This document shows positions 17,360 through 25,026 of a stretch of 36,286 nt of DNA, piece by piece. The notes beneath the pieces are model-generated. The model worked only from the letters and a program-made list of their open reading frames with translations. It searched no databases and was not told where the DNA came from. The stretch comes from Hyphomicrobiales bacterium (GTDB lineage: Bacteria > Pseudomonadota > Alphaproteobacteria > Rhizobiales > NORP267). The position numbers were made by a program, and so were the translations under genes. Within the stretch, counting starts at the first letter, position 1. Each line of letters opens with the position of its first letter. The DNA is taken from the NCBI GenBank assembly GCA_030688605.1, contig JAUYJB010000123.1, positions 1-36,286 of the forward strand, read 5' to 3'.

Positions 17360-17896
17360 TCACTCTTTGTCGGTGATCCCCTGCAGATCGATCTGTTTTG
17401 CCGTCAGCCGGAAGCAATGCTCCCCGGCATCGTGGCGCCATTCCCTTGGGCCGTGCGGCGGATAGGGCCGTGCGGCACCCGGCGTATCGGCTTCGCTCGC
17501 CCGGGCAAAAGTCGCGCAAAGCTCATATTCGGCGCCGCCGACCACGCGGTAGCGATAGCTCTCGCCGGTTTCCGGGTCGACGATGGAACGGGTTGAGCAA
17601 AACGTGGGAAGGGGGAGGGTTCTGGATATCGTATCCATTTGGCCGACCAGGGTTTCAAGGTCGGCCGGCAGGCAGGTTCCTCTCGCCCTCGGGCTTGTCC
17701 TGAAGCGCGCCTTGGAGCGTCCAATAGCAGTCGAGTGCGCGGCTGAGATTGTCGAGGTCTCCGGCGCGCCGCTCGTCGATGCGCAGGGCACGCATCGTTC
17801 CCGGTCCCTCGATGAGCTGGAAGGCGATGGCGATCGCGGCGATGACAAATGCCGCTGCCGCCAGGGCGAGCCCCTTGCCGAGCGAAACCCCGCCAT
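17360..17896 (-). pseudogene. Membrane-anchored small protein gene with two compensating frameshifts
   Basis: The ATG at 17896 and the last ~95 codons (LPADLETLVGQMD...TAKQIDLQGITDKE) share one frame. Between about 17888 and 17676, however, the protein-like sequence lies in another frame: GVSLGKGLALAAAAFVIAAI (a transmembrane helix), then MRALRIDERRAGDLDNLSRA and LDCYWTLQGALQDKPEGE. Restoring it needs one extra G in the run at 17888-17891 and removal of one CCTG unit from the tandem CCTGCCTG at about 17668-17675. As written, the continuous frame gives a low-quality R/S/P-rich N-terminus. The intact form would be a ~178-residue protein with one N-terminal helix and a DPETGESYRYRVVGGAEYEL domain. 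It lies just behind the DUF5671 gene. It could also be a sequencing error. Confidence 0.65.
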
Positions 17897-17900
17897 GGCC

Positions 17901-18551
17901 TCAGGCCTCCGCCTCGTCGCCCGAAACCGACCTCAGGTAATAGATGAAGATGGCGCCGGAGATGATTGCGACGGTGAGGATCTTGAGCGCCACGCGGATG
18001 GTAAGGTCCCCGGTCAGGAACTGGTAAATCAGCGCAACCAGATCGCCGATGATGACCAGGGCGGCGGCAAAGAGCGTCATGTAGGTCAACCACTTGCGGA
18101 CTCTCGACGCCCGTCTTGAAGATTCGGCCGCCACCTCGGAGGCGGTCCTTGCGGCGAGGTACAGATAGAGGGGGAAGGAAACGACGAGCACGGCAACGGC
18201 CCAGCGGATCCTGTCTTTGCCCCAGAAGCCGCCCCTCGTCTGCAGCGCGGGATCCGGAAACGTCACGTCGATCAGCTGGAAGATCAGCGATCCGAGGTAG
18301 TAGGCGCTCAAGCCCAGCGTCGAGAACAGCACGAGGTAGACGAAGGCGTCCCGCGCCGAAAGATAGTGCCGCGGCCGGGGCACTGGCACTGGCACCGGAA
18401 ACTCCATCTCAGCATACCCGGCCAGCGCCGCGCGAACCTGCGCCTCCGGCCAGCCGGCGCCGAGAAGCGCGCTTGCGATCTCCTGCCGCGCCGCGCCGCG
18501 CATGAGCGCTTCCTTGACGAAGTTTGCAAGTTCCGTGTCTGCCGCTGCCAT
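17901..18551 (-). CDS. DUF5671-type membrane protein with N-terminal helical motif
   Basis: The 216-residue protein starts with a short helical domain (LANFVKEALMRGAARQEIASALLGAGW) of a kind found at the ends of many bacterial membrane proteins. About four transmembrane helices follow (around 74-100, 120-140, 155-180, 188-210). A proline-valine linker (FPVPVPVPRPRHY) joins the two parts. The overall pattern matches the DUF5671 family, which has no known function. The ATG at 18551 lies 162 bases after the VWA gene on the same strand, and the stop is five bases before the start of the frameshifted gene, so those two probably form one unit. Confidence 0.75.
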   Translation of the reverse strand: MAAADTELANFVKEALMRGAARQEIASALLGAGWPEAQVRAALAGYAEMEFPVPVPVPRPRHYLSARDAFVYLVLFSTLGLSAYYLGSLIFQLIDVTFPDPALQTRGGFWGKDRIRWAVAVLVVSFPLYLYLAARTASEVAAESSRRASRVRKWLTYMTLFAAALVIIGDLVALIYQFLTGDLTIRVALKILTVAIISGAIFIYYLRSVSGDEAEA

Positions 18552-18713
18552 GGCCTGTCCTCGCGCGAGGGTGGGGGCGAGGGCGCCGAGTGCGCGCCGC
18601 CAACCTCCCGCAGAGGTAGCATGTTTCGAGGCGTCGATGGCACCGCAATCCCGATGCCGTCCGCGCGGCGGGCGCGGGCACCGGCCTTGCGGCCGATGCC
18701 CGGCTTGAGCGTG

Positions 18714-20825
18714 CTATCGCGGCAGGGGGGATACCGGCTGACCGGAGCTAAGGGGCTGCAAGGCTGCGACCGACTTCGACAGGCGGACGAGATTGATGAA
18801 CTCCGCCCGGTAGCCGAATTCGTCCTTGCCCTTGGCGCCTTGCGCAAGGCCGATCACGTCGTCGAGCGTGTAGGAGTCGGTGTGGCGGCCGCCGCGCAGG
18901 ATCTGGCCCCAGGCGGCGACCGCGGTGGCGAAGCGGGCTTCGTTCGGCGCCACGTCCGCCGTCGCGTGCTCGACGGCGCGGGTGACCGGCGTCGTGATCA
19001 GTTTGCTGGTCTCCTCGTCCGGCAGCTTGTAGCGGATCTTCAGGAACGCATATTCGTCGCTGGCGCCGGCCGCCTGAGGCGGGTCCTGCGCGTTGCCGTA
19101 GCGCAGATCGTCGACCAGGCGCGAGCCGCTTCCCCTCGGCGTGAATTCGTAGATCGCCGTCACCGTGTGGCCGGAGCCGATGTCGCCGGCGTCGACCTTG
19201 TCATTATTGAAGTCTTCCCGGTTCAGAAGCCGCGTCTCATAGCCGATCAGCCGGTATTCGGAGACGGCGGCCGGATTGAACTCGACCTGGATCTTCACGT
19301 CCTTGGCGATGGTGAACAGGGTGGAGCCTGCCTCCTCGACGAGCACCTTGCGGGCTTCGTTCAGGTTGTCGATATAGGCGGCATGGCCGTTGCCGTTCTG
19401 CGCCAGGGTATGCATCAGCGCATCGTTGTAGTTGCCCATCCCGAAGCCGAGCACGGAAAGGAAAATGCCGGTCTTTCTCTGCCGCTCGATATAGCTCTTG
19501 AGCTCTTCCTGGTCGGTGATGCCGACATTGAAGTCGCCGTCGGTGGCCAGGATCACCCGGTTGACGCCGTTCTCGTCGAGATTCTGCTGCGCCAGCTGAT
19601 AGGCCTGGCGGATGCCTTCGGCGCCGGCGGTCGAGCCGCCCGAGTGCAGATTGTCAAGCGCTGCGAGGATCTTCGCCTTGTCCTTGACGGGCGTCGGTTC
19701 GAGCACCGTCCCGGCGCTGCCGGCATAGGTGACGATGGCCACCGTGTCGTCGGGCTTCAAGCTTTCCAACAACAGCCTCATCGCGTTCCTGACCAGAGGC
19801 AGCTTGTTGGGCGCGTCCATGGAGCCGGACGTATCGATGAGATAGACGAGGTTCGCGTGCGGCCTTTCCGCGCTCTGAAATTCGAAGCCCTTGATGCCGA
19901 TATGGATCAGCTTCTTGTCGATGCTCCAGGGCGCGGGAAAGACCGACACGGAGGCCTTGAACGGCACGGACGCATCGTCCGGCCGCGCATAGTCGTAGGG
20001 GAAGTAGTTGATCAGCTCCTCGACGCGCACGGCGTTCGCCTGTGGCAGGACATTGTTGTTGAGGGACGCCCGCACGAAACCGTAGGACGCGGTGTCGACG
20101 TCGATGGAGAAGGTCGAGACTGGTTCCTCGGAGACGAGCTTGACCGGATTGATGGCGATCGTCGCGAACTTGTCGCGGCCCTGATCCTGATAGTATCGAA
20201 CGGTTTGGCCGTCCGGGCTGAGCTTTTGCATCTCGGAGGCCGTCCGCGAGGCGATCGCCGGCGGCGCGGGCTCATAGGCGGCAATGCCTGGCTGCGGAGC
20301 GTAAAGAGGCGCAGGCCCGGCGGCGTCGAGGCCGCCTGACCTTGCCAGCCGGTCGCCCAGTGTCGTCGGCGAGGTGGGACTGGGTCCGCTGATGGCGTAA
20401 TCGCCGGAAAGCAGGTCCTGCTCCGCTTTCTCGTTATCGGTCGCGACCTGCTGTCCGGTGCCGTTCAGGCCGGGGCCTTGCGCCGGCTGCCGCAGGGCGA
20501 GTCGTTCCGGGATCTTCCGGTCGTCCTTTAGGCCGGTCTGGATATAGGTCGCGCTCAGAATGGCCAGAGCCAGAACCGAGAGGCTGGCGCCTCCGGCGAG
20601 GGCGGGGTTGAGCTTCATGGATCGTCTCCCGATGAGTGTCTGGTACACGGCGGTTGCCGTGCCCTTGAGACGATCCCCAAGCCCGGTTCCTTTGCTCGCG
20701 GCGGCATATTTCCCGTCGAAGGCCAGCATCGCCCTGTCGATCGCGCGCTGACGCGCGCCCTCGGGCGGCGTGATGGGGCCCTCGTTCCTGAGGGCGGCTT
20801 TCAACTCTTCGATGTCATCGGTCAT
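18714..20825 (-). CDS. Membrane-anchored von Willebrand factor A protein (YfbK-like, DUF3520)
   Basis: The 703-residue protein has a cytoplasmic N-terminus (1-70), one transmembrane helix (about 74-95), a Q/P/S-rich linker (100-200) and a YfbK-type N-domain (EEPVSTFSIDVDTASYGFVR). A VWA domain follows, with MIDAS motif DTSGS (331-335) and a second site ATDGDFNVG. A DUF3520-like C-terminal region ends in ALQPLSSGQPVSPLPR. The globular part would be periplasmic. Its start overlaps the ECF sigma gene by 11 bases, so the two are cotranscribed and translationally coupled. By position and topology it may act as the membrane partner or anti-sigma of that factor, but no classical zinc anti-sigma motif is visible, so this is inference. 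Confidence 0.88.
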   Translation of the reverse strand: MTDDIEELKAALRNEGPITPPEGARQRAIDRAMLAFDGKYAAASKGTGLGDRLKGTATAVYQTLIGRRSMKLNPALAGGASLSVLALAILSATYIQTGLKDDRKIPERLALRQPAQGPGLNGTGQQVATDNEKAEQDLLSGDYAISGPSPTSPTTLGDRLARSGGLDAAGPAPLYAPQPGIAAYEPAPPAIASRTASEMQKLSPDGQTVRYYQDQGRDKFATIAINPVKLVSEEPVSTFSIDVDTASYGFVRASLNNNVLPQANAVRVEELINYFPYDYARPDDASVPFKASVSVFPAPWSIDKKLIHIGIKGFEFQSAERPHANLVYLIDTSGSMDAPNKLPLVRNAMRLLLESLKPDDTVAIVTYAGSAGTVLEPTPVKDKAKILAALDNLHSGGSTAGAEGIRQAYQLAQQNLDENGVNRVILATDGDFNVGITDQEELKSYIERQRKTGIFLSVLGFGMGNYNDALMHTLAQNGNGHAAYIDNLNEARKVLVEEAGSTLFTIAKDVKIQVEFNPAAVSEYRLIGYETRLLNREDFNNDKVDAGDIGSGHTVTAIYEFTPRGSGSRLVDDLRYGNAQDPPQAAGASDEYAFLKIRYKLPDEETSKLITTPVTRAVEHATADVAPNEARFATAVAAWGQILRGGRHTDSYTLDDVIGLAQGAKGKDEFGYRAEFINLVRLSKSVAALQPLSSGQPVSPLPR

Positions 20826-21384
20826 GGAGCGTATCCACCCGCATTCTGAGTTGCTTGCGGACCTCGTGCATGCGCCACGAGACCGTCCGTTCGGCGCAAC
20901 CGAGGGCGGCGGCCGCCTGCCTGTGGGTCAGGTCCTCGGCCAGCACGAGTATCGCCGTTTCCCTCAGCGTCGGCTGGAGGCCGGCGATGGCCTCGCCGAG
21001 CCAGCCGAGCCGCTTGGCGTCGTCAATCTGGTCGGCCTGGTCCAGTTCGCGGAACACCGCGTAGCTGGCCTGCAGCGCCGCCGCCGTCTTCTGCTTTCTG
21101 TGATGATCGCGGCAGGCATTGACGACGACCCGGTAGAACCATGTCGAAAAGCGGCTCTGGCCGCGGAACGAGCGCAGCTTGTCGACCAGCGCGAGACACA
21201 CATCCTGGGCGATGTCCTCCGCGTCGGGCGCGCTGCCGGTGAACCGCAACGCGACCCGGTAAGCGGTGTCGTAATGGCGCTCGAGAAGCTGCCGGAACGC
21301 GTTCCGGTCGCCTTCGCGGGTCCGTTCGGCCAGTTCGAGATCGGTCATCGTCGTGCGCTTTTGAGCATTAGACGATCGGAACAT
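20815..21384 (-). CDS. ECF-family RNA polymerase sigma factor
   Basis: The 189-residue protein has region 2 (ERHYDTAYRVALRFTGSAPD, then AEDIAQDVCLALVDKL and SRFSTWFYRVVVNACRDHHR) and region 4 (LTHRQAAAALGCAERTVSWR) of extracytoplasmic-function sigma factors. The ATG at 21384 is chosen because AAAGGAA lies five bases before it; ATG 21348 (MTDLELAERT) is a shorter alternative with a poor ribosome site. The stop overlaps the VWA gene start by 11 bases. The 105-base gap to the divergent SRPBCC gene should contain its promoter; ECF factors often autoregulate. The signal it answers to is unknown. Confidence 0.92.
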   Translation of the reverse strand: MFRSSNAQKRTTMTDLELAERTREGDRNAFRQLLERHYDTAYRVALRFTGSAPDAEDIAQDVCLALVDKLRSFRGQSRFSTWFYRVVVNACRDHHRKQKTAAALQASYAVFRELDQADQIDDAKRLGWLGEAIAGLQPTLRETAILVLAEDLTHRQAAAALGCAERTVSWRMHEVRKQLRMRVDTLHDR

Positions 21385-21489
21385 GCGATTCCTTTGGCGG
21401 AAAGAAAGAAATTTCATTTCTTCCGTCGTTTCCAAAAGCGAACCTGAGCCCAAGTGGCAAGTCGATCGCCAGCCTCCCACATACACGAC

Positions 21490-21960
21490 ATGAGCGAACT
21501 GGCGAGCACGGTCGTGTCACGGGTCATCAATGCGCCACGCGAAGCCGTGTACCGAGCCTTCTTGGATCAGAACGCGCTGGTAGCCTGGCTTCCTCCGGGT
21601 TCCATGAGAGGCGTGGTCCATGCTTTCGACGGGCGAGAAGGCGGCTCCTTCAGGATTTCGCTTGTATATCCGGAAGGCGACGGGTCGTTGCGGGGTAAGA
21701 CGTCCGAAAGCACCGACACCATCCAAGGCCGCTTTGTAGAGTTGATCCGCAACGAGCGGATCGTGTGGGCGACCGAGTTCGAATCCGCGGACCCGTCTTT
21801 CGCCGGCACGATGACCGTGAGCTGGACGTTGGCACCCGCGGGCAGCGGCACCAAGGCCACTGTGCTCTGCGAGAACATTCCGCGGGGCATACGGCCCGAA
21901 GACAATGAGGCTGGCTGCCGCTCCACGCTGGAGAAGCTCGCCGCTTTCCTCGACGGATGA
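21490..21960 (+). CDS. SRPBCC/AHSA1-like (START superfamily) protein
   Basis: The 156-residue protein shows the pattern of Aha1-C/AHSA1 SRPBCC domains: RVINAPREAVYRAFLDQNAL at the start, WLPPGSMRGVV, GGSFRISL, ELIRNERIVW and the C-terminal helix GCRSTLEKLAAFLDG. Such proteins form a hydrophobic cavity that binds lipids or small ligands; many stand-alone bacterial members have no assigned role. The ATG at 21490 is divergent from the ECF sigma gene, with 105 bases shared between them, so the ECF factor could control it. That link is speculative. Confidence 0.83.
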   Translation: MSELASTVVSRVINAPREAVYRAFLDQNALVAWLPPGSMRGVVHAFDGREGGSFRISLVYPEGDGSLRGKTSESTDTIQGRFVELIRNERIVWATEFESADPSFAGTMTVSWTLAPAGSGTKATVLCENIPRGIRPEDNEAGCRSTLEKLAAFLDG

Positions 21961-21987
21961 ACAGCTTCGGTGCACGCCGGGTGGCAC

Positions 21988-22029
21988 CGTAGGGCGGGCG
22001 CCGGCCACACGGTCGATGCCCACCCTACG
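21988..22029. repeat. REP-like inverted repeat spanning the rluD stop codon
   Basis: CGTAGGGCGGGC (21988-21999) and GCCCACCCTACG (22018-22029) form a 12-bp stem with one mismatch and an 18-base loop. GTAGGGxGGGC hairpins are a widespread bacterial repeat type. The right arm supplies the TAG stop (22025-22027) of the pseudouridine synthase gene, and the hairpin lies between two convergent genes, so it may also act as a bidirectional 3' end. Confidence 0.65.
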
Positions 22030-23020
22030 TTCGCTCATTGCCCCCCAGCGCCTCAATCAGCGCCTGCATGTCCGCGGGCGGCGGGGCCTCGAAGCGCAGC
22101 TTTTCGCCGGTCACGGGGTGAGCGAAACCGAGGAGGGCGGCGTGCAGCGCCTGGCGGCCGAGGGCGTCGAGCGCCGCGCGCGCCTCATTCGATAGCTTCG
22201 AAGCGCGGGTCTTGAAGCCCGCGCCATAGACCCTGTCGCCCATCAGCGGGTGGCCGATATGGGCCATGTGGACGCGGATCTGGTGCGTGCGCCCGGTCTC
22301 AAGCCGGCATTCGACGAGCGCGGCCACGGCGCCGAAGGCCCGCAGCACCTTGTAATGGGTGACCGCCTCCTTGCCCCGCTCCGAGACGGCGCGCTTGGTC
22401 CTCGCCGCGGGTGCGCGGGCGAGCGGCGCCGAGACAGTGCCCTTGCGGCGCGCGGGCACGCCCCAGACGAGCGCCAGATAGGCGCGCTCGAGGCCGCCGT
22501 CGCGGCCGTGGCTTGCGAACTGGCGGGCAAGCCCCCGGTGCGCCGTGTCGTTCTTGGCCGCGACCAGAAGCCCGCTCGTATCCTTGTCGAGCCGGTGCAC
22601 GATCCCCGGCCGCTTCACCCCGCCGACGCCCGACAGGCTGTCGCCGCAATGGGCGATCAGCGCGTTGACGAGCGTGCCCTTGGGCGCGCCGGCGCCGGGA
22701 TGGACGATGAGGCCGGCCTGCTTGTCGATGACGATGAGGTCGCCGTCTTCGTAGACGATGCGAAGCGGGATGTCCTCGGGCAGCGGCGCCGCCGGCGCCG
22801 GCGGCGGGATGGTGACGCGGATCTTGTCGCCTTCGTTGACCCGTGTGCCGGGCTCGCATAAGGTCGCGCCCGCTCTTGAGACGTGGCCGGCCCTGATCAG
22901 CGCCTGCAGCCGGCTGCGGGAAAGGCGGCAGAGCCGGCCCGCGAGGAACTTGTCTAGGCGCTGGCGGGCGTCGGCCGCGCCCGCGGTGAATTCGTGGCTC
23001 TCGGAGGTCCCGCCCGTCAT
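22025..23020 (-). CDS. rluD: RluA/RluD-family 23S rRNA pseudouridine synthase
   Basis: This enzyme isomerises uridines in structured RNA. The N-terminal S4 RNA-binding domain (RQRLDKFLAGRLCRLSRSRL) is followed by the catalytic domain with GIVHRLDKDTSGLLV, in which Asp145 is the nucleophile. LETGRTHQIRVHMAHIGHPL is the second family signature. At 331 residues with an S4 domain it fits RluD (helix 69 modification) best, but other RluA members cannot be excluded. ATG at 23020 is used as start; a TTG six codons upstream also exists. The start codon overlaps that of the divergent next gene within a CATG palindrome. The stop is formed inside a REP-like hairpin. Confidence 0.92.
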   Translation of the reverse strand: MTGGTSESHEFTAGAADARQRLDKFLAGRLCRLSRSRLQALIRAGHVSRAGATLCEPGTRVNEGDKIRVTIPPPAPAAPLPEDIPLRIVYEDGDLIVIDKQAGLIVHPGAGAPKGTLVNALIAHCGDSLSGVGGVKRPGIVHRLDKDTSGLLVAAKNDTAHRGLARQFASHGRDGGLERAYLALVWGVPARRKGTVSAPLARAPAARTKRAVSERGKEAVTHYKVLRAFGAVAALVECRLETGRTHQIRVHMAHIGHPLMGDRVYGAGFKTRASKLSNEARAALDALGRQALHAALLGFAHPVTGEKLRFEAPPPADMQALIEALGGNERT

Positions 23021-23387
23021 GACCGGCGACCGCGCCAACCCATCTCAGGCCGCGCCGCGCGGGCCCGACGATCCGCCGCCACCGCTCGCCCCGCGCGGCC
23101 TCAAGGCCGCCGTCATGATCATGGGGCTCCTGCTCATCGGCGGCTTCATGGCGCTGTTCTCGGCGATTGTCTATCGCGCGGTCAAGCCCGGGCCCGGCGC
23201 CGTGTCCGAGGTTGCCGGCTTCGGCGAGATCGAGGCGCTGATCGGCGAGGACGCCGAAATCGGCGCGATCGGTCTTGACGGCGACCGCCTCGCCGTCCAG
23301 ATCAGGGGTCCGGGTGGCCCCGAGATCATCCTGTTCGATCTCAGCCGCGGCCGCGAGCTCGGCCGTATCCGCCTGCGGCCGGAATAG
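23019..23387 (+). CDS. Single-pass membrane protein, DUF6476-like
   Basis: The 122-residue protein has a proline-rich cytoplasmic N-terminus (PRGPDDPPPPLAPRG), one transmembrane helix (about residues 33-55, AAVMIMGLLLIGGFMALFSA) and a small extracytoplasmic domain ending in EIILFDLSRGRELGRIRLRP. This matches an alphaproteobacterial family, as I recall DUF6476, often found next to an RluA-type gene. Function is unknown. The GGAGGT ribosome site (23003-23008) lies inside the rluD coding sequence ten bases before the ATG, which supports this start. The two ATG codons overlap divergently at 23018-23021. Confidence 0.75.
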   Translation: MTGDRANPSQAAPRGPDDPPPPLAPRGLKAAVMIMGLLLIGGFMALFSAIVYRAVKPGPGAVSEVAGFGEIEALIGEDAEIGAIGLDGDRLAVQIRGPGGPEIILFDLSRGRELGRIRLRPE

Positions 23388-23470
23388 GCCCGCCGCTTCG
23401 CCCGCGCCGGCCGCGCGAGATTGCGCTTGATCGGCGCCGCGCATCAAGGCTAATGGAATTGAAGCCCTAA

Positions 23471-23546
23471 GCCCCCATCGTCTAGCGGCCTAGGACGCCG
23501 GCCTCTCACGTCGGAAACAGGGGTTCGATTCCCCTTGGGGGCGCCA
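23471..23546 (+). tRNA. tRNA-Glu (anticodon CTC)
   Basis: A complete cloverleaf is visible: acceptor GCCCCCA pairs with TGGGGGC (23536-23542), discriminator G, encoded CCA (23544-23546). The D-arm includes TAGCGGCCTAGGA, the anticodon stem CCGGC/GTCGG carries loop CTCTCAC with anticodon CTC, and the T-arm is AGGGG-TTCGATT-CCCCT. It reads GAG codons. No integrase or attachment duplication is seen beside it. Confidence 0.95.
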
Positions 23547-23549
23547 TTT

Positions 23550-23565
23550 CCGGCCCACGGGCCGG
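23550..23565. terminator. Hairpin between tRNA-Glu and a convergent gene
   Basis: CCGGCC-CACG-GGCCGG forms a 6-bp GC stem just after the tRNA and just past the stop of the convergent coiled-coil gene. There is no T-tract on either side, so termination is only a possibility. Confidence 0.35.
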
Positions 23566-23572
23566 CAATCTC

Positions 23573-24889
23573 TCAGATCTGCGTCGAGATGTGCTGCTGC
23601 AGGGCGCGGATGCGGTCGGCGAGCGTCGTCGGCGGCGTTTCCGCCTCGGCATTGCCGCCGTCGGCGGCCTGCTGGTCTTGCGCCCCCTTGGCCGTCTCGG
23701 ACTTGGCGGCTTTGGTCTTGGCGGGCCCGGATTTGGCCGTCCCGGCCTTGGTCGCGGCCTTGGCTGGGCGGCGCTTCGTCGGCGGCGCGCTCTTGCGCAG
23801 GATCTCCTCGATGACCGGGTCGCCGCCTTCGAGCGCGGCGCTCATATGCGCGACCTTGGCGGCGATGTCGGCGAGGCGCTCGCGCAGGGCCTCGTTCTCG
23901 ACCCGGTCGCGCTCGCGCGTTGTCGCAAGCTCGCCGCGCAGCGCCTCGACCTCGGCGACCAGGCGCTTCTTCTCCTCCGTCAATTCCGCCTGCCCGGCGG
24001 TCATGGCCTCGCCCTCGACCTTGCCGGCGGCGTCCGCGGCCTCGCCGTCGGCCTGGCCCTCGGCAAGGGCGGCCTTGTCGGCCTCCCCGCGCAGCCTCGC
24101 TTTCTCGACCGCCCGGTCGCGGGCCGCCTTTTCCTGCCGCAGCGCCTCGATCTCCAGCAATTGCGCCGAAAGTTCCGCCCGCGCCAGGCTGAGCTCGCCC
24201 TTGACGCGGTCGAACTCGGTCTTCAGCCGCGCCAGCTCGCCGTCGCGCAGCGTCGCCTGACGCAGCTTCATGGTCATGTCGGCGAACACCTGCTGGGGGT
24301 CCTCCCGCGGCAGACGCGTCGATGCGCTGATGCCGCGGATCTGCTCCTCTCCCGTTGCAATCTGGGTTTCCAGGGCGGCGATCTTGACCCTCTGTTCGTC
24401 GCACAGCAGGGTTGCCTCGCGCGCCGCCCTGCGGGCCTGTTCCAACTCCCTGGTCGGCTCCGTAATCTGGCTCTGCGCCTTCTTGAGCGCGTTCAGGTGG
24501 GTCTTGGTCTCGCTGTCGGCGTGGATCAGATTTTGCCGCAGCTCCTCCAGCTCATGCTCGAGATCGGAGACGGTGCGGGCGCTGGTCTGCGCCTCGGCGC
24601 TGCGCCGCTTCGCCAATTCCAACACGCGGGCAATCTCCACCCGCCGCAAGGCATTGTCTTCCTTGAGCTTTTCAAGCGCGTTCTCGAGCCGCCGCCGCTT
24701 CAGCGCGAACTCGGCACGCAGCCGGTCCTTGTCGGCCTCGATCTCGGCGATCGACAACGGTATCAGGGCGCGGACGCGCTGCTCGGTCAGGCGAACCGCC
24801 CGGTGCCACTGCAGCGGCGCCAGGATCAGCGCCAACAAGCACGCCGCCAGAAAACCGGCGACGACAAGCATCGCGGTCTCAACCATCAC
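23573..24889 (-). CDS. Inner-membrane protein with long coiled coil, function unknown
   Basis: The 438-residue protein has one N-terminal transmembrane helix (about 4-24, ETAMLVVAGFLAACLLALIL). About 320 residues of E/K/R/A/L-rich heptad-like sequence follow, which should form a long cytoplasmic coiled coil interrupted near 185-200 (STRLPREDPQQVF). The C-terminal tail (360-425) is an A/K/T-rich, disordered, histone-like stretch (KRRPAKAATKAGTAKSGPA) ending in ADRIRALQQHI. Start is GTG 24889 or ATG 24886, both within reach of AAGGG. The layout suggests a structural or tethering role, perhaps binding nucleic acid or acidic partners with the basic tail. This is inferred from composition only. 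Confidence 0.75.
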   Translation of the reverse strand: MMVETAMLVVAGFLAACLLALILAPLQWHRAVRLTEQRVRALIPLSIAEIEADKDRLRAEFALKRRRLENALEKLKEDNALRRVEIARVLELAKRRSAEAQTSARTVSDLEHELEELRQNLIHADSETKTHLNALKKAQSQITEPTRELEQARRAAREATLLCDEQRVKIAALETQIATGEEQIRGISASTRLPREDPQQVFADMTMKLRQATLRDGELARLKTEFDRVKGELSLARAELSAQLLEIEALRQEKAARDRAVEKARLRGEADKAALAEGQADGEAADAAGKVEGEAMTAGQAELTEEKKRLVAEVEALRGELATTRERDRVENEALRERLADIAAKVAHMSAALEGGDPVIEEILRKSAPPTKRRPAKAATKAGTAKSGPAKTKAAKSETAKGAQDQQAADGGNAEAETPPTTLADRIRALQQHISTQI

Positions 24890-25026
24890 ATGCGACCCTT
24901 GAGCGTCTCATCCACGCGCCCCGTCATCCGAAGGCCGCCCATTCGCCGCATCGAGCCTTCCCTACTCTAGCGAGCAACAATAGAAGATTCGCGGGCCAAG
25001 TGAAATGATTTGCCGGGAGACTTGAA

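Noticed and set aside
18366-20339. 657-codon + strand open frame opposite the DUF5671 and VWA genes
   Set aside because: It runs across two real genes and an intergenic gap, has no recognisable domain and reflects GC bias.
23471-23546. tRNA-Glu as an integration site for a genomic island
   Set aside because: No integrase gene and no duplicated tRNA 3' end were seen nearby; the flanking genes look chromosomal.
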